DNA from: Runella salmonicolor | Lineage (GTDB): Bacteria > Bacteroidota > Bacteroidia > Cytophagales > Spirosomataceae | Length of the DNA stretch: 64,000 bases | NCBI RefSeq assembly: GCF_024158025.1 | Contig: NZ_JAMZEL010000002.1 | Span: 736,520-800,519, forward strand | Direction of reading: 5' to 3' | In this document: positions 26,418 to 36,900 of the stretch, in pieces | How the letters are laid out: every line of letters begins with the position of its first letter | Position numbering within the stretch: the stretch's first letter is position 1 | Position numbers and translations under genes: made by a program | Notes under the pieces: model-generated | Database searches by the model: none | The model's input: the letters and a program-made list of their open reading frames with translations, nothing else | Told to the model about the DNA's origin: nothing

Positions 26418-28523
26418 ATGTCCTTAAATCTATCGGTTTATACTTTTCGCCAGTGTTCATTTCCTGCTTTCTGTTCAGGGCTGAGCGCTGTGGCCTGTAT
26501 TTTATTTTCGTTTACCAGTCTTGCTCAACAAAAAGATTCGCTAAAAACTTTGTCGCTCGCGCCCGTCACCGTCACCACTACGCGCTTGGAGACCAACGAA
26601 AAACGCCTGCCCGCTGCCCTCACGGTTTTGGATGGTAGCCGAATTCAGATTGGACAACCCCAACTTTCATTGTTTGAATCATTGGGTGGTGTGGCTGGAC
26701 TTTTTGCCCAAAATCCCGACAATTTCAACCAAGATTTACGGATTTCTATTCGTGGATTCGGTGCCCGGGCGGCTTTTGGGATTCGTGGCATTCGATTGGT
26801 GGTAGATGGAATTCCTGAATCAACCCCCGACGGGCAAGCCGACGTCGACAACTTGGACATGGGTGCTATGCGTCGGTTGGAAGTAATGCGTGGGCCTTCA
26901 TCGGGATTGTTTGGAAACGCGGCAGGGGGAATCATCAGCCTACAAACCGATAACGCCGCCGATATGCCATTGGTAGAAGGACAAGCCACCGTGGGTTCCT
27001 ACGGCTTTAAGAGTTTTCGGGTAAAAACGGGTGGGCAAAAAGGCAAGTTCCAGTACGTTTTTATCGGAACACACAACCAATCAGATGGTTATCGCGGCAA
27101 CAGTCGCATGGTGAGTAGTATTTTTAACTTGAAACTCCGTTATGATTTCGATTCGCTGACCCGCCTTTCGATATTGGCCAATTACGGCACCAGCCCCGAA
27201 GCCGACGATCCGGGCGGGCTTACTTTGGCGCAGGTAAACGAAAATCGTCGTCAAGCGCACCCCAATAACCTTCGTTTTCTGGCGTCAGAATCCGTAAATC
27301 AGGGGCGTATCGGCATTATTTTCGAAAAGCGGATGGGCAAGAGTTTGATTTTTGCGCGTGTTTTTGGCACAAAACGTGACTTTGCCAACTACCTTGCGTT
27401 TCAGGCTGCAGGCGCTGGGACCATCAATCGTACGTTTGCGGGAGCAAGCTGGCAGTACCAATACACCCAACAATTTGGGGAGCTGAACTATCGTTTCCGA
27501 CTAGGCACGGATTTTGAAACGCAGGCCGATACCCGCCGCCGGTTTGATAACCTAACGGGCACACGCGGAAAACTTACGTTTGACCAGGTCGAATCTTTCA
27601 AAAACATTGCCGCCTACATTACCCAAGAACTTTCTTTTCGCAAAGCAACCCTCCTCACTGGCTTACGCTCGGATGCCATTCGGATGAAAGCCGAAGATGC
27701 CTTCTTGAGCGACGGCGACCAATCGGGTAAACGGCAATACAGCCGCCTCAATCCTACCCTAGGGGTTTCTTACGAACTGTCTTCGAAGGTGAATGTATAC
27801 ACCAATTTGGGCACGAGTTTTGAGACACCCACGCTCAGCGAACTCTCCAACAATCCATCGGGAACGGGCGGTCTAAACCCTGAATTAACGCCCCAACGCG
27901 CCACCAATTACGAAATCGGCGCCAAAACCTTTCTGAGCCCTCGCGTGCGGGTAGATGTGGCCTTGTTCAACATCAATGTAAAAGATGAATTGGTGCCGTA
28001 TCAAATCACTGGGCAGCCGGGACGCGTTTTTTATCGCAATGCGGGAAGCTCGCGCCGTCAGGGAATTGAGCTTAGTTTTAACACGGTTTTGGCCAAAGGA
28101 CTGTCTTTGTTTTCTAACTATACCTACTCTGATTTCAAGTACAAAACTTATAAAACCACGGCGGGTGAATTTGACGGCAATATCCTACCTGGCATTCCAA
28201 AACACGCCGCTCAAGCCGAATTAAGGTACTTCCGACCGTCGGGTTTGTTTGCCATTGCGCAAGTACGCCATGCTTCTGACCTCTACGCCGACGACGCCAA
28301 CGCCGTAACTGCCAATGGATATACCAACCTAAATTTAAGAATTGGGGGGACTTTTCGCGCTGGGCGTTTAGGAATTGAGCCTTTTGTAGGGGTAAACAAC
28401 CTACTGAATACCATTTATTTTCAAAACGTTCAAATCAATGCCGCCAACGGACGTTATTTTGAACCCGCTCAGGGGCGCTTCTGGTTTGGGGGGGCAAAAG
28501 TAAATATTCAAAAAAAATCGTAA
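26418..28523 (+). CDS. TonB-dependent outer-membrane receptor (siderophore/FecA-like)
   Basis: A 701-residue receptor. The signal sequence is followed by a TonB-box-like segment and a plug with VTVTTTRLETNEKRLPAALTV, LRISIRGFG and a conserved LEVMRGPSSGLFGNAAGG. A 22-strand barrel with repeated aromatic-ended strands runs to residue 701 (NNLLNTIYFQN near the end). There is no CarboxypepD regulatory N-terminus, so it is not SusC-type. The family imports siderophores, cobalamin or other scarce ligands; the ligand here is unknown. It is divergent from the AraC gene. Confidence 0.9.
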   Translation: MSLNLSVYTFRQCSFPAFCSGLSAVACILFSFTSLAQQKDSLKTLSLAPVTVTTTRLETNEKRLPAALTVLDGSRIQIGQPQLSLFESLGGVAGLFAQNPDNFNQDLRISIRGFGARAAFGIRGIRLVVDGIPESTPDGQADVDNLDMGAMRRLEVMRGPSSGLFGNAAGGIISLQTDNAADMPLVEGQATVGSYGFKSFRVKTGGQKGKFQYVFIGTHNQSDGYRGNSRMVSSIFNLKLRYDFDSLTRLSILANYGTSPEADDPGGLTLAQVNENRRQAHPNNLRFLASESVNQGRIGIIFEKRMGKSLIFARVFGTKRDFANYLAFQAAGAGTINRTFAGASWQYQYTQQFGELNYRFRLGTDFETQADTRRRFDNLTGTRGKLTFDQVESFKNIAAYITQELSFRKATLLTGLRSDAIRMKAEDAFLSDGDQSGKRQYSRLNPTLGVSYELSSKVNVYTNLGTSFETPTLSELSNNPSGTGGLNPELTPQRATNYEIGAKTFLSPRVRVDVALFNINVKDELVPYQITGQPGRVFYRNAGSSRRQGIELSFNTVLAKGLSLFSNYTYSDFKYKTYKTTAGEFDGNILPGIPKHAAQAELRYFRPSGLFAIAQVRHASDLYADDANAVTANGYTNLNLRIGGTFRAGRLGIEPFVGVNNLLNTIYFQNVQINAANGRYFEPAQGRFWFGGAKVNIQKKS

Positions 28524-28641
28524 CAAAATTGTTAAACTTTTACGACAATAAACTGTCTAACCTTCGGAATTAAGATTCCAATTTTCGACGCTTTTTTGGG
28601 CGAGTTTGTCGCATCAGAGGCTAAAAAAATTACGATTAATG

Positions 28642-28888
28642 TACATTTGTTGGATTCAACTATTTTGCTACCTTGCAAAAGTTTTAAACAAAATAGGTAA
28701 AATCCTGTTCTCTCTGTAATGCATAACAATTGGGAACTTTTTAGAGGGGAAGCTTTGTTATTTAATTGTTATGACAAATTAAGTTATAACACAATTTCGA
28801 AACAGAAACTTACGTTAAGTAAAATATTTTTAAAATGGCTGTATGGGTTGGACAGGCCTCGACTTTTAGTTGAGGCCTGTTTTTTTTG
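28642..28888 (+). ncRNA. Candidate small RNA ending in a strong terminator
   Basis: Noncoding interval of 445 bp (28524-28968). A TACATTTG -7-like box (28642-28649) and a strong terminator (28853-28887) bracket about 230 nt. Within it, 28722-28731 (CATAACAATT) is the exact complement of 28764-28773. The latter can also pair with 28786-28796, giving two alternative hairpins. No known RNA family was recognised, and there is no TTTG -33 box. Treat as a candidate only. Confidence 0.3.
28853..28888 (+). terminator. Strong intrinsic terminator
   Basis: The 8-bp stem CAGGCCTC / GAGGCCTG (28853-28860 and 28872-28879) with an 11-nt loop is followed by eight T. It is 330 bp after the TonB receptor stop, so it ends either a long 3' UTR or an independent RNA. 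Confidence 0.75.
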
Positions 28889-28968
28889 CAAACATTCAAC
28901 CCTACTTGCCACTTAAATTATTCAAAATCAAATACTTGCACCACTACACTAGAGTGACGACAATACTC

Positions 28969-29559
28969 TTATTTACTATTTTTTTTTAACTGCTTGATTT
29001 TAAAATCTTTTTCGAAAGTATACTTCTCGGTATATTTTCCTTCGTTGACATCCTCCATAAAAAGCGTCAGCGTATCATTTTTTAGGCTGGCTTCTACCTG
29101 ATAGTTTCCCTCAGCGTTGTCGTAATACACCTCTTTGGCATTCAGAATTTTATGATTTTTGTCATACAAACACAGCCAAACGGTGTTTTCATTGTCGTAT
29201 TCCCGGGCTATAAGCAGCATTCGCGCATTGGTCGCCGTAACGATTTCGTCCACAAGATGATACTTGTACTCTTCGGTAAAGTTTTCATCAATGGCTTCCA
29301 CGAAATAAGTAGCGATTTCTTTCTGGGTCAATGTTGGTAATTTATGCAACCGACCGTTTTCAACCAAATCCCTGAAGGTCAAAGCGAAAGGCTTCATCCT
29401 CGGTTCTACCTCCGCTGTCTTTTCTACGGCCGAAGTTTGTGTTATCTTCATGGACGTAGCATTTTTTTTGTTGGTTTGTTCAGCCTCGGTTTTACACCCC
29501 AACGTGATAAAAAGCAGAAAAATCAACGGCAAATAAACGTAGGTCATTTTTAAATTCAT
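28969..29559 (-). CDS. Hypothetical lipoprotein
   Basis: A 196-residue exported protein with a lipoprotein signal (FITLGC lipobox, Cys at about residue 22). A Thr/Lys/Glu-rich segment follows the Cys, then a soluble domain of mixed helices and strands. A later start at 29547 (four residues shorter) is equally possible. No family is recognised. It is followed on the same strand, after a small gap, by nothing related; the next gene upstream (29608-30360) is also exported and may be its operon partner. Confidence 0.65.
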   Translation of the reverse strand: MNLKMTYVYLPLIFLLFITLGCKTEAEQTNKKNATSMKITQTSAVEKTAEVEPRMKPFALTFRDLVENGRLHKLPTLTQKEIATYFVEAIDENFTEEYKYHLVDEIVTATNARMLLIAREYDNENTVWLCLYDKNHKILNAKEVYYDNAEGNYQVEASLKNDTLTLFMEDVNEGKYTEKYTFEKDFKIKQLKKNSK

Positions 29560-29607
29560 GGCTGTACTAAATGGGATAATAAAATAAGTAGGTTAATCAC
29601 CTCAGTT

Positions 29608-30360
29608 CTAACTGATTTTTCCAGCTTCCAGCAGCGTTGATTGAATCGCTCTTTCACCTTTGATGTCAGGCTGCGGCTCCGCCAGTTTTGAAATAGTCAG
29701 GCGTTTTGTCGACTTATCAAACCGCCAAACAGCAAATTCAATCTCCTTTTGGGCGTTTTCTAGCATGATTACATTAGATGCTTCCTGAGGCTCCGAAATA
29801 CAATCGCCTGAATAACATACCGAAAATTTTTGGTATGCTGGTAGTCCTTCAATTCGACCATCTGCGGTAAACGTGACCACTATTTCTTTTTGGGTAGCGG
29901 CATCAACGATGGCATACTTTCCAGCCACGGTTGCCTTATTTAAGCCATATTCAAATCCCTTAAAAATGGAGGTTTTCCGAAAAGACGCAGGTTGACTTTG
30001 GCCCGTAAACTCCTGTTCTAAAGCCACAAACGAAGTATCTGACGACAAAATCAACACTAAATCCCGCAGTTTACCCTGATGTTGATACGCATTTTTCACA
30101 AAGCAGGTATCCTGTTTGATTTCGTATTTTAACGGATACTCTTCCACGCCATTTCGAACCAAAACACTGTCGGGACGGTCGAATACCAATTCGGTACAAT
30201 AAAAGGGAATCGCGCTTAAAAGCGTATCGGAAGCATGTGCGAGGTACGATTCGTTCAAAAATGTACCTTTCAACGCAATTTGACTGTCGTTTTTAACCCA
30301 ACAGGCTTTCAGTCCAATGGCAATCGCCAACGAAATTAAGGTGTACTTTATCTTTTTCAT
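29608..30360 (-). CDS. Hypothetical exported protein
   Basis: A 250-residue protein with a signal sequence ending in IGLKACW, where the Cys could be a lipidation site although the lipobox is atypical. The mature part is rich in beta-strand-like stretches and contains paired cysteines (YCTEL, DTCFV, VCYSGDC). No family is recognised. It sits 48 bp upstream of the lipoprotein at 28969-29559 on the same strand, suggesting one transcription unit of two envelope proteins. Confidence 0.65.
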   Translation of the reverse strand: MKKIKYTLISLAIAIGLKACWVKNDSQIALKGTFLNESYLAHASDTLLSAIPFYCTELVFDRPDSVLVRNGVEEYPLKYEIKQDTCFVKNAYQHQGKLRDLVLILSSDTSFVALEQEFTGQSQPASFRKTSIFKGFEYGLNKATVAGKYAIVDAATQKEIVVTFTADGRIEGLPAYQKFSVCYSGDCISEPQEASNVIMLENAQKEIEFAVWRFDKSTKRLTISKLAEPQPDIKGERAIQSTLLEAGKIS

Positions 30361-30576
30361 AGCTGTTAAATTGTAATCAGGAGCAAAGATATACTTCTCT
30401 GAGGCATAGAGACTTATAATCTTAGTTATCGGTAATACAACGATACCGACTGCCTTTTTGACACATCAAAAGTCAGAAAAAAGTAAAAGGAACTCAATTT
30501 ATCGTAGCTCAGGCGTAGAAAAAACAGGCTGAATGGAAGCAGAAAAGCCCTAAACCGTTTGGGATATCAAGCCCTC

Positions 30577-30984
30577 TTAGGCTTTTTTAAGCTTTAGAGT
30601 CTCTAACAAGCCATTTCCAAAAATCAATAGTAAAATAATCGGCATCAGGATGGCTCCTGTTTTAAAGCCCGCTCCCGTCATGGCATAAGAGCCCGAAGAA
30701 AATTTCATTATCGTATTGATTAACAACCCAATCGAGCCAACCGTAAGGATTCCTAAAACAATAAGGGCCGTTTGTTTACCCGCTTTGGGCATAAAAGCAA
30801 CAATGAGTGTGCTAATCAAAGCGGAGATTCCAACCGTTGCCAAGGCCCGGGGGAACGTTCGGATCATATCGTATTTAAAAACCAAAACCCCTAATTTCCC
30901 CAGTAGGTTGGGATGGGCCAAAAGCCACGCGTCAACGACCACTAAAACAATTAAAATAAGGTAAAAAGAAAGATTCCGGTTCAT
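30577..30984 (-). CDS. Hypothetical inner-membrane protein
   Basis: A 135-residue protein with four hydrophobic helices, starting at ATG 30984. The 20-residue in-frame extension to 31044 is unlikely because it runs into the promoter region of the divergent esterase. A short basic tail (LETLKLKKA) ends it. No motif is recognised. It is divergent from the alpha/beta hydrolase at 31059. Confidence 0.62.
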   Translation of the reverse strand: MNRNLSFYLILIVLVVVDAWLLAHPNLLGKLGVLVFKYDMIRTFPRALATVGISALISTLIVAFMPKAGKQTALIVLGILTVGSIGLLINTIMKFSSGSYAMTGAGFKTGAILMPIILLLIFGNGLLETLKLKKA

Positions 30985-31058
30985 AAAAAACAACAATTTG
31001 TAAATAACGAATAACTTGCGCAAGCGCCCATTTAGGTGCGGCAAATATACTTCAAATT

Positions 31059-31703
31059 ATGCAAGAACACCACCTGCAAGTCAAACGAACCGCCCGGTAT
31101 TTCACGTTGGGGACGCTCAATGCGCACACAAAACAAGTTTGGTTTGTTCTTCACGGCTATGGCCAATTAGCCCAATTCTTTATCAAAAAATTTGATGTTC
31201 TAAACGATAGCCAAACCGTCATCGTTGCACCAGAAGCACTCTCTCGTTTTTATTTACAAGGTGTCAGTGGGCGCGTTGGCGCTACTTGGATGACGAAAGA
31301 AGAGCGCGCTTACGAAATCGACGATTACATTTTTTACCTCAATCAATTGTACTATACCTTGCTCGAAGAACGAAATCTTGATGACATTCAAATCAATATG
31401 CTAGGATTTTCGCAGGGGAATGCCACCCTGCTACGCTGGCTTAACAATGGCCATGTTCGGTACGACAGGGTGATAATTTGGGCGGGTTTCTTTGGCAACG
31501 GCGTGGCCGATGTAATCGACCCCGCTAAATTATCTAACGTTCCGACGACGTTGGTTTACGGCACGCAAGATGAATATTTGGTTCAGGTTGATTTAGCCAA
31601 GTACGAAGCCGGCATAAAGGCGAGCATCCCTCATTTGCAGATAGTTACATTTGACGGAAAACATACCATTGACGGAGAAGTGTTGAAGCAACTGAAGCGT
31701 TGA
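31059..31703 (+). CDS. Alpha/beta hydrolase, phospholipase/carboxylesterase type
   Basis: A 214-residue cytosolic hydrolase. The nucleophile elbow is GFSQG with Ser118. Plausible triad partners are Asp in YGTQDEYL and His in FDGKHTIDG near the C-terminus. A conserved LHGYGQ oxyanion-loop motif lies at about 32-37. This is the PF02230 carboxylesterase/thioesterase type; the natural ester is unknown. It converges on the TIGR03364-like oxidoreductase gene with a hairpin between. Confidence 0.85.
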   Translation: MQEHHLQVKRTARYFTLGTLNAHTKQVWFVLHGYGQLAQFFIKKFDVLNDSQTVIVAPEALSRFYLQGVSGRVGATWMTKEERAYEIDDYIFYLNQLYYTLLEERNLDDIQINMLGFSQGNATLLRWLNNGHVRYDRVIIWAGFFGNGVADVIDPAKLSNVPTTLVYGTQDEYLVQVDLAKYEAGIKASIPHLQIVTFDGKHTIDGEVLKQLKR

Positions 31704-31712
31704 AACAATAGA

Positions 31713-31748
31713 ACGCTGATTTTCAGGATAATCCCCTCCAATCAGCGT
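31713..31748. terminator. Hairpin between convergent genes
   Basis: The perfect 9-bp stem ACGCTGATT / AATCAGCGT (31713-31721 and 31740-31748) with an 18-nt loop lies between the convergent esterase and oxidoreductase genes. No long T tract follows, so termination is plausible but unproven. Confidence 0.45.
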
Positions 31749-31762
31749 CCTGTATTTTAGGA

Positions 31763-32911
31763 TTAAGAAAACAGACGGGTAATGCTTTCCTCGGCGTATC
31801 CACCGCTGGAAGTCATTCCTTTTCCGCCAATGCCCGTAATGATACGAATATGGTCATCAATGTCGTGTTCGTAAATTTCGTCGGAGGTTTGGCTATAAAA
31901 CCCTGCCCAACTCATTTGCATTTTTTCAACGGGGAAACTGACAATGCGCTTGGCCTCGTCAATAATCAACTGATTGATGTAATCGTTGATATGATAGCCC
32001 AAATCATCCACGTTTTGCGCCCCTGCGTATTCGTGTGAGTCGCCCACCACCACCGAGCCATCCAACGCCTGCTTGAACAGCACGTGAATCCCCCACTTTT
32101 TAAGTTCCTCATAATGGGTGGGGGTTGTAAGGTTGGCGTACGAAGGGAGTTGCTGAAAAGACTCATAACGCCGAATGGTCAATCCCGTCAGAATATTCCC
32201 CTTCATGTCCAACTCTGGAAAAGCAATGGTCTGAAGCATCTGCAATTTACTGACTATCAATCCACTCTGGGCAAACAGTTCGGGATAAAGCATCCGAAAC
32301 TCGTGTCCGTTACAGATGAGCACTTTGCTGGCTTCAAACGTCTTTTGATTCGTAAGCCGCACGGTGGCTTTTCCGTTTGAGGATTGGCACTCCACCACGG
32401 TGGCATTGTTGATGTACGTAACTCCCTCTTGTTCCGAACAATACGCCAAAAACTGTTTCATCAATTTCGGGGAGTCAACCGTTAATTCACCTGGAAAAAA
32501 CACCGCGCCTACGGGATATTCCTTTTGTAAGTAAGGATACTTCTCTAGGCAACTCTCCCGGCTCAACAGCTCGCAAGGGTAGTTGATTTTCTGATAATAA
32601 TCATACAATTCATTGGCCAACTGCCACTCATCGGCATCAGAAGCGATGTAGACTGAGCCGTTTTTGCGAACGGTTAAATCGGTTTTAGTTTGAAGTTCTT
32701 GGTACAATTCCAAGCTACGTCGGCCGTAATGAAACCATCTTCCAGCCAACCCAGAGGGAACCGCTTGTCCAAAATTTCGGACGGTTGCACCCACCGGAAA
32801 ATTATCCTTTTCTAAGAGTAATACTGATTTATTTTGTCGGGCGGCATGGTATGCATGGAAAGTCCCCATGATTCCACCCCCAACCACAATTAGGTCAAAA
32901 TGAGTACGCAT
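31763..32911 (-). CDS. FAD-dependent oxidoreductase, TIGR03364 type, phosphonate-associated
   Basis: A 382-residue DAO-fold flavoenzyme. The N-terminal Rossmann motif is VVGGGIMGTFHAYHAA (about 9-24); the ATVRNFGQAVPSG and GKGMTSSGG blocks are typical of TIGR03364. This subfamily is known mainly by its genomic link to PhnX-like HADs and phosphonate genes. It has been proposed to oxidatively deaminate an aminophosphonate. Here it overlaps the PhnX-like gene by 17 bp, downstream in the same operon, which fits that pairing. Substrate assignment is inference. Confidence 0.86.
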   Translation of the reverse strand: MRTHFDLIVVGGGIMGTFHAYHAARQNKSVLLLEKDNFPVGATVRNFGQAVPSGLAGRWFHYGRRSLELYQELQTKTDLTVRKNGSVYIASDADEWQLANELYDYYQKINYPCELLSRESCLEKYPYLQKEYPVGAVFFPGELTVDSPKLMKQFLAYCSEQEGVTYINNATVVECQSSNGKATVRLTNQKTFEASKVLICNGHEFRMLYPELFAQSGLIVSKLQMLQTIAFPELDMKGNILTGLTIRRYESFQQLPSYANLTTPTHYEELKKWGIHVLFKQALDGSVVVGDSHEYAGAQNVDDLGYHINDYINQLIIDEAKRIVSFPVEKMQMSWAGFYSQTSDEIYEHDIDDHIRIITGIGGKGMTSSGGYAEESITRLFS

Positions 32912-33662
32912 CCGCTTTTTTGCCGCTTGGGCGGCCCTCTTTAATTCCTTCTATTAGATTAATAATTTCGTCAATCGAGCCAATCAGCGCATCGTGTGGA
33001 TGGCCTATGAGCTGTTCGACGGTGTGCGTACCGTTCGTTACACCTAAGTTCAACAAAACGCCTGCGGCATGACCCGATTGCAAATCAGAAGGCGTATCAC
33101 CGGCATTAATCACCTGTTTAGGGTCGGAGACTCCTAAAAGGCGCATGGCTTTTTGAATCATCAACGGTGCAGGGCGGCCATGCTCCACTTCATCACTGGC
33201 AATGGATGCTTGAATAATGGTGGATTCATTGCCAAGGCGGTTTTCGTCCAAGCCTTCGAGCCAGCCCAAACGGCCCAAAATAATATCGGTCACGACCCGG
33301 TAAAAACCCGTCGTCAAGGCAATCTTAATGTTATTTTGTTTAAGGTAACTAAACAGCTTCAGGCAGCCGTCGGTCGGAAAAACGGGCTGAGTCTGATAAT
33401 GTGCTTCCAGTACTTCTTTAAATATAGCGTACGACTTATCAACTTGGGTTTCTACATCTGGATGAGACTCACCGAGCTGGGCTCTCCAAAACAACTGAAA
33501 TACATACCGCTTTGATAATCCCTGTGCTGCCAAAATTGCTTCGTCAGAAGCTTCGAGTCCCGACATACGCGCTGCTTTTGCAAAGCAGGCCTCCACCTCA
33601 TGCTGGTCGGCTACGGTCGTTCCAGCCATGTCCAAAACGACTAATTCGATTGATTGACTCAT
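32895..33662 (-). CDS. Phosphonatase-like HAD hydrolase (PhnX-related, TIGR03351 type)
   Basis: A 255-residue HAD enzyme. Motif I is DMAGTT (Asp11), the AGT form shared with phosphonoacetaldehyde hydrolase. The cap carries GLSKRY with Lys51, close to where PhnX has its Schiff-base lysine (Lys53 in the B. cereus enzyme). The last motif is NAGDTPSDLQSG. It is thus a credible C-P-bond hydrolase acting on a phosphonate aldehyde, but the clade's exact substrate is unproven. It is the first gene of a two-gene operon with the FAD oxidoreductase, divergent from susC. Confidence 0.86.
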   Translation of the reverse strand: MSQSIELVVLDMAGTTVADQHEVEACFAKAARMSGLEASDEAILAAQGLSKRYVFQLFWRAQLGESHPDVETQVDKSYAIFKEVLEAHYQTQPVFPTDGCLKLFSYLKQNNIKIALTTGFYRVVTDIILGRLGWLEGLDENRLGNESTIIQASIASDEVEHGRPAPLMIQKAMRLLGVSDPKQVINAGDTPSDLQSGHAAGVLLNLGVTNGTHTVEQLIGHPHDALIGSIDEIINLIEGIKEGRPSGKKADAYSF

Positions 33663-33858
33663 TTTAGTTAAGACTAATTAAAAGTTTAAACACAAAGGTC
33701 TAAAAAAATATTTATACTAAACAAAACTTTTATTCAATTCATTTGTTTCAGCGCTTACACTTATTTTCAATCCACTGTTTATCAGATTATTACTTACAAA
33801 ACAACGATTCTTTACATTAACTTAACACCAGCTTAATTTTTAAGTAATACTACACTGA

Positions 33859-33866
33859 TACATTTG
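33859..33866 (+). promoter_or_regulatory. Candidate -7 box of the susC promoter
   Basis: TACATTTG matches the Bacteroidota TAnnTTTG -7 box exactly, 65 bp before the susC ATG. No good -33 TTTG is present at the expected spacing, which could mean activator dependence. Confidence 0.35.
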
Positions 33867-33930
33867 CTAGATATACCAGCCAATATATCCGAATACATCT
33901 TTCATTCATTCTTCTCAAACACTCTATTGT

Positions 33931-36900
33931 ATGTTACAAAAACTACCACAACTCGCGTTAAAAGTATTTGCATTGTTATTGATGCTTACTTTTGGCGCCA
34001 TGGCACAAAATGCGGTCACAGGTACAGTGACTGCCGACGACAACAGCCCGCTACCGGGCGTAAGTATTATTGTGAAAGGAACAAACCGGGGGGTAAATAC
34101 CAACGGTGAGGGTAAATTTCAAATCAATGTTTCGCCCGAGAATGTTTTGGTTTTCTCATTTGTGGGTTATGTTGCTCAGGAAATAACCGTCGGAAATCGC
34201 TCCGTAATTGACTTGAAAATGAGTCAAGACTTCAAACAACTCCAAGAAGTAGTCGTAACCGCCCTCGGTATCAAAAAGGACATTCGTCGTACGGGTGTTT
34301 CGATTCAGGGAATTGATGCCAGCCAGACCGTAAAAGCCCGCGAACCCAACGCTGTGCAAGGCTTAGTGGGCAAAGTGGCAGGTTTGACCGTAGCCCCCAG
34401 TGCTGAGATGCTCCGCCGCCCGCAGGTGATTTTACGCGGTAACAGCGACGTACTGTACGTGGTGGACGGTGTACCTATCAACTCCGACACTTGGAACATC
34501 AGTCCCGACGATATAGAGAGCTATTCGGTGCTCAAAGGTGCATCGGCTTCGGCACTTTATGGTTTCCGGGGCAAAAACGGTGCTATTTTGATTACAACCA
34601 AGCGCGGCTCAAAAGACAAGCGCGGCTTTGCGGTGGACTTCAACTCCTCGACCATGTTTGACCAGTCGTTTTTGACCATTCCCAAAGTGCAGGACGAGTA
34701 TGGCCCGGGCGACCACGGCGTATATGAGTTTGTGGACGGTCGTGGTGGCGGTAAAAACGACGGCGATTACGACGTGTGGGGCCCCAAATTTGAGGGGCAG
34801 CTCATTGCTCAATACGACAGCCCCATTGACCCAGTTACGGGTAAGCGAATTCCTACGCCTTGGTTGGCACGCGGCAAAAACAACCTCACTCGCTATTTAG
34901 AAACAGGCGTACTTTCGACCAACAACGTGGCGGTTTCGACCTCAGGCGAAAAATACAACGCGCGCTTTTCGTTGTCAAATACTTATCAAAAAGGGATTGT
35001 GCCCAACACCAAGCTCAACAGCACTACCTTCAACACTTCATTTGATTATCAGTTTAGCAAGAAACTCAAATTTGAGTCAAACTTGCAGTACAACTACCAA
35101 AGTTCGCCCAACTTCCCCGACGTAAACTATGGCCCTAACTCCATGATTTACAACATTATCATGTGGGCGGGTGCCGACTGGTCAATGGACGACATGCGCA
35201 ACTATTGGCAGCCTGGCAAGGAAGGTGTACAGCAGATTTATGCCGAGTACCAGCGCTACAACAACCCCTACTTTATGGCGTACGAGTGGCTACGCAGCCA
35301 CAACAAGACCGACATTATCGGTCAGGTAGCTATGAGGTATCAAATTGCGGATGGTGTAGAGGCGATGCTTCGCACCCAAGTTTCTTCTTGGAACACCCTT
35401 CGTACCGAGAAATTTCCGTTTTCGATGGGAACCTATGGCCGCGACGAGCGCCGTGGAGACTACCGCGAAGACCAGCGCAATTTGTTTGACAACAACACCG
35501 AATTATTGGTAAAAATCGACAAGAAAATTGGCAATAACTTCTCAATCAATGGTTTTGTGGGTGGCAACGTGCGTACGTTCAATTTTAACTACAATTTTAC
35601 GACCACCGATTACTTAAACGTGCCAGGAGTATACAGCTTTGCCAACTCAGCCAACCCCGTGCGTATCCAAAACTTCCGCTCCAACATGGGCGTAAATTCG
35701 GCTTATTATTCGGCTGACTTTTCGTACAAAAACTTCCTGACAATCGCGACCACGGGTCGGGTGGACCAACTTTCAACCCTGCCCAAAGGTAATAATACTT
35801 TCTTCTACCCTTCCGTAGCGGCAAGTTTTGTAATCTCTGACTTGGTCGAGAACCTCGGCCCAGTATCGTTTTTGAAGTTGCGGAGTTCTTATGCCAACGT
35901 CAAAGACGGTCTCACACAGTCATCGTTTTCGGGTGCTAACTTAGGCTATGGCGAAACCTACGCGTCAGCTTACGATGGCCCGAGTTATCAAAACTCAGCC
36001 GTTTACAACACGCCTTTGGCTTACAATGGTCAGCCGGCCGCGTATTATACCAACACGCTCAACAACCCCAACCTTGCGCCCAACTCTACCTCACAGTGGG
36101 AAGCAGGTGCCGACGTGCGTTTCTTGAACAACCGTCTTTCGTTTGATGCCGCCTATTTTGTATCAAACGACGGCCCACGGATTTTCAGCCTTCCACTTTC
36201 GAATACCACAGGTTACTCTTCGGCGTTGGTAAACGGGATCAAGACCCAGAAAAAAGGCGTTGAAATTTCGGTTACGGGTACACCCATCAAAAATCTGCGC
36301 GGCTTTACTTGGGAAGTGCTGGCCAACTGGTCTACTTTCAAGGAGCGTCTGACCGAAGTATATGGCAACTTAGACCGCTTGCCTTCAAGCTACTTCGTTG
36401 GTGGCAACACGGGCAACCGTTTTATCCAAATCGGCGACCGAATTGATGCCATTTATAACAACACGTTCTATACCTCACCCGACGGACAACTTATCAACGA
36501 CGCGAGCGGACGCCCCATCATTAACCCCATCGGGCAGTTGTTGGGTTACTCCAATCCTGACTGGGTGTGGAGCGTAAACAACCGCCTCAACTACAAAAAC
36601 TGGAATTTTAGCTTCCAATTTGACGGCCGTGTGGGTGGTGTTATTTCCAACTACGTGCAGCGTCAGACCTTCCGTGGGGGGCGTCACATTGCCACCATCG
36701 AGGGAACCATGGGCGAGGCGCGTTTCCAAGATTACAAAGGTGTTCGGTCGTACGTAGGCGAGGGGGTTACTATCTCCAACGCTGTACCAATTAAAGTAGA
36801 TGCCGACGGCAACATTACCAACTACGCCGAAATGCAGTTTGCCCCCAACACCACCAAGCAGTTTTTGCAAGACTACATCAGCCGTCGGTATAGCCCCAAC

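Noticed and set aside
28719..28916. 65-codon frame on the + strand
   Set aside because: It runs through the strong terminator at 28853-28887 and has no recognisable protein features.
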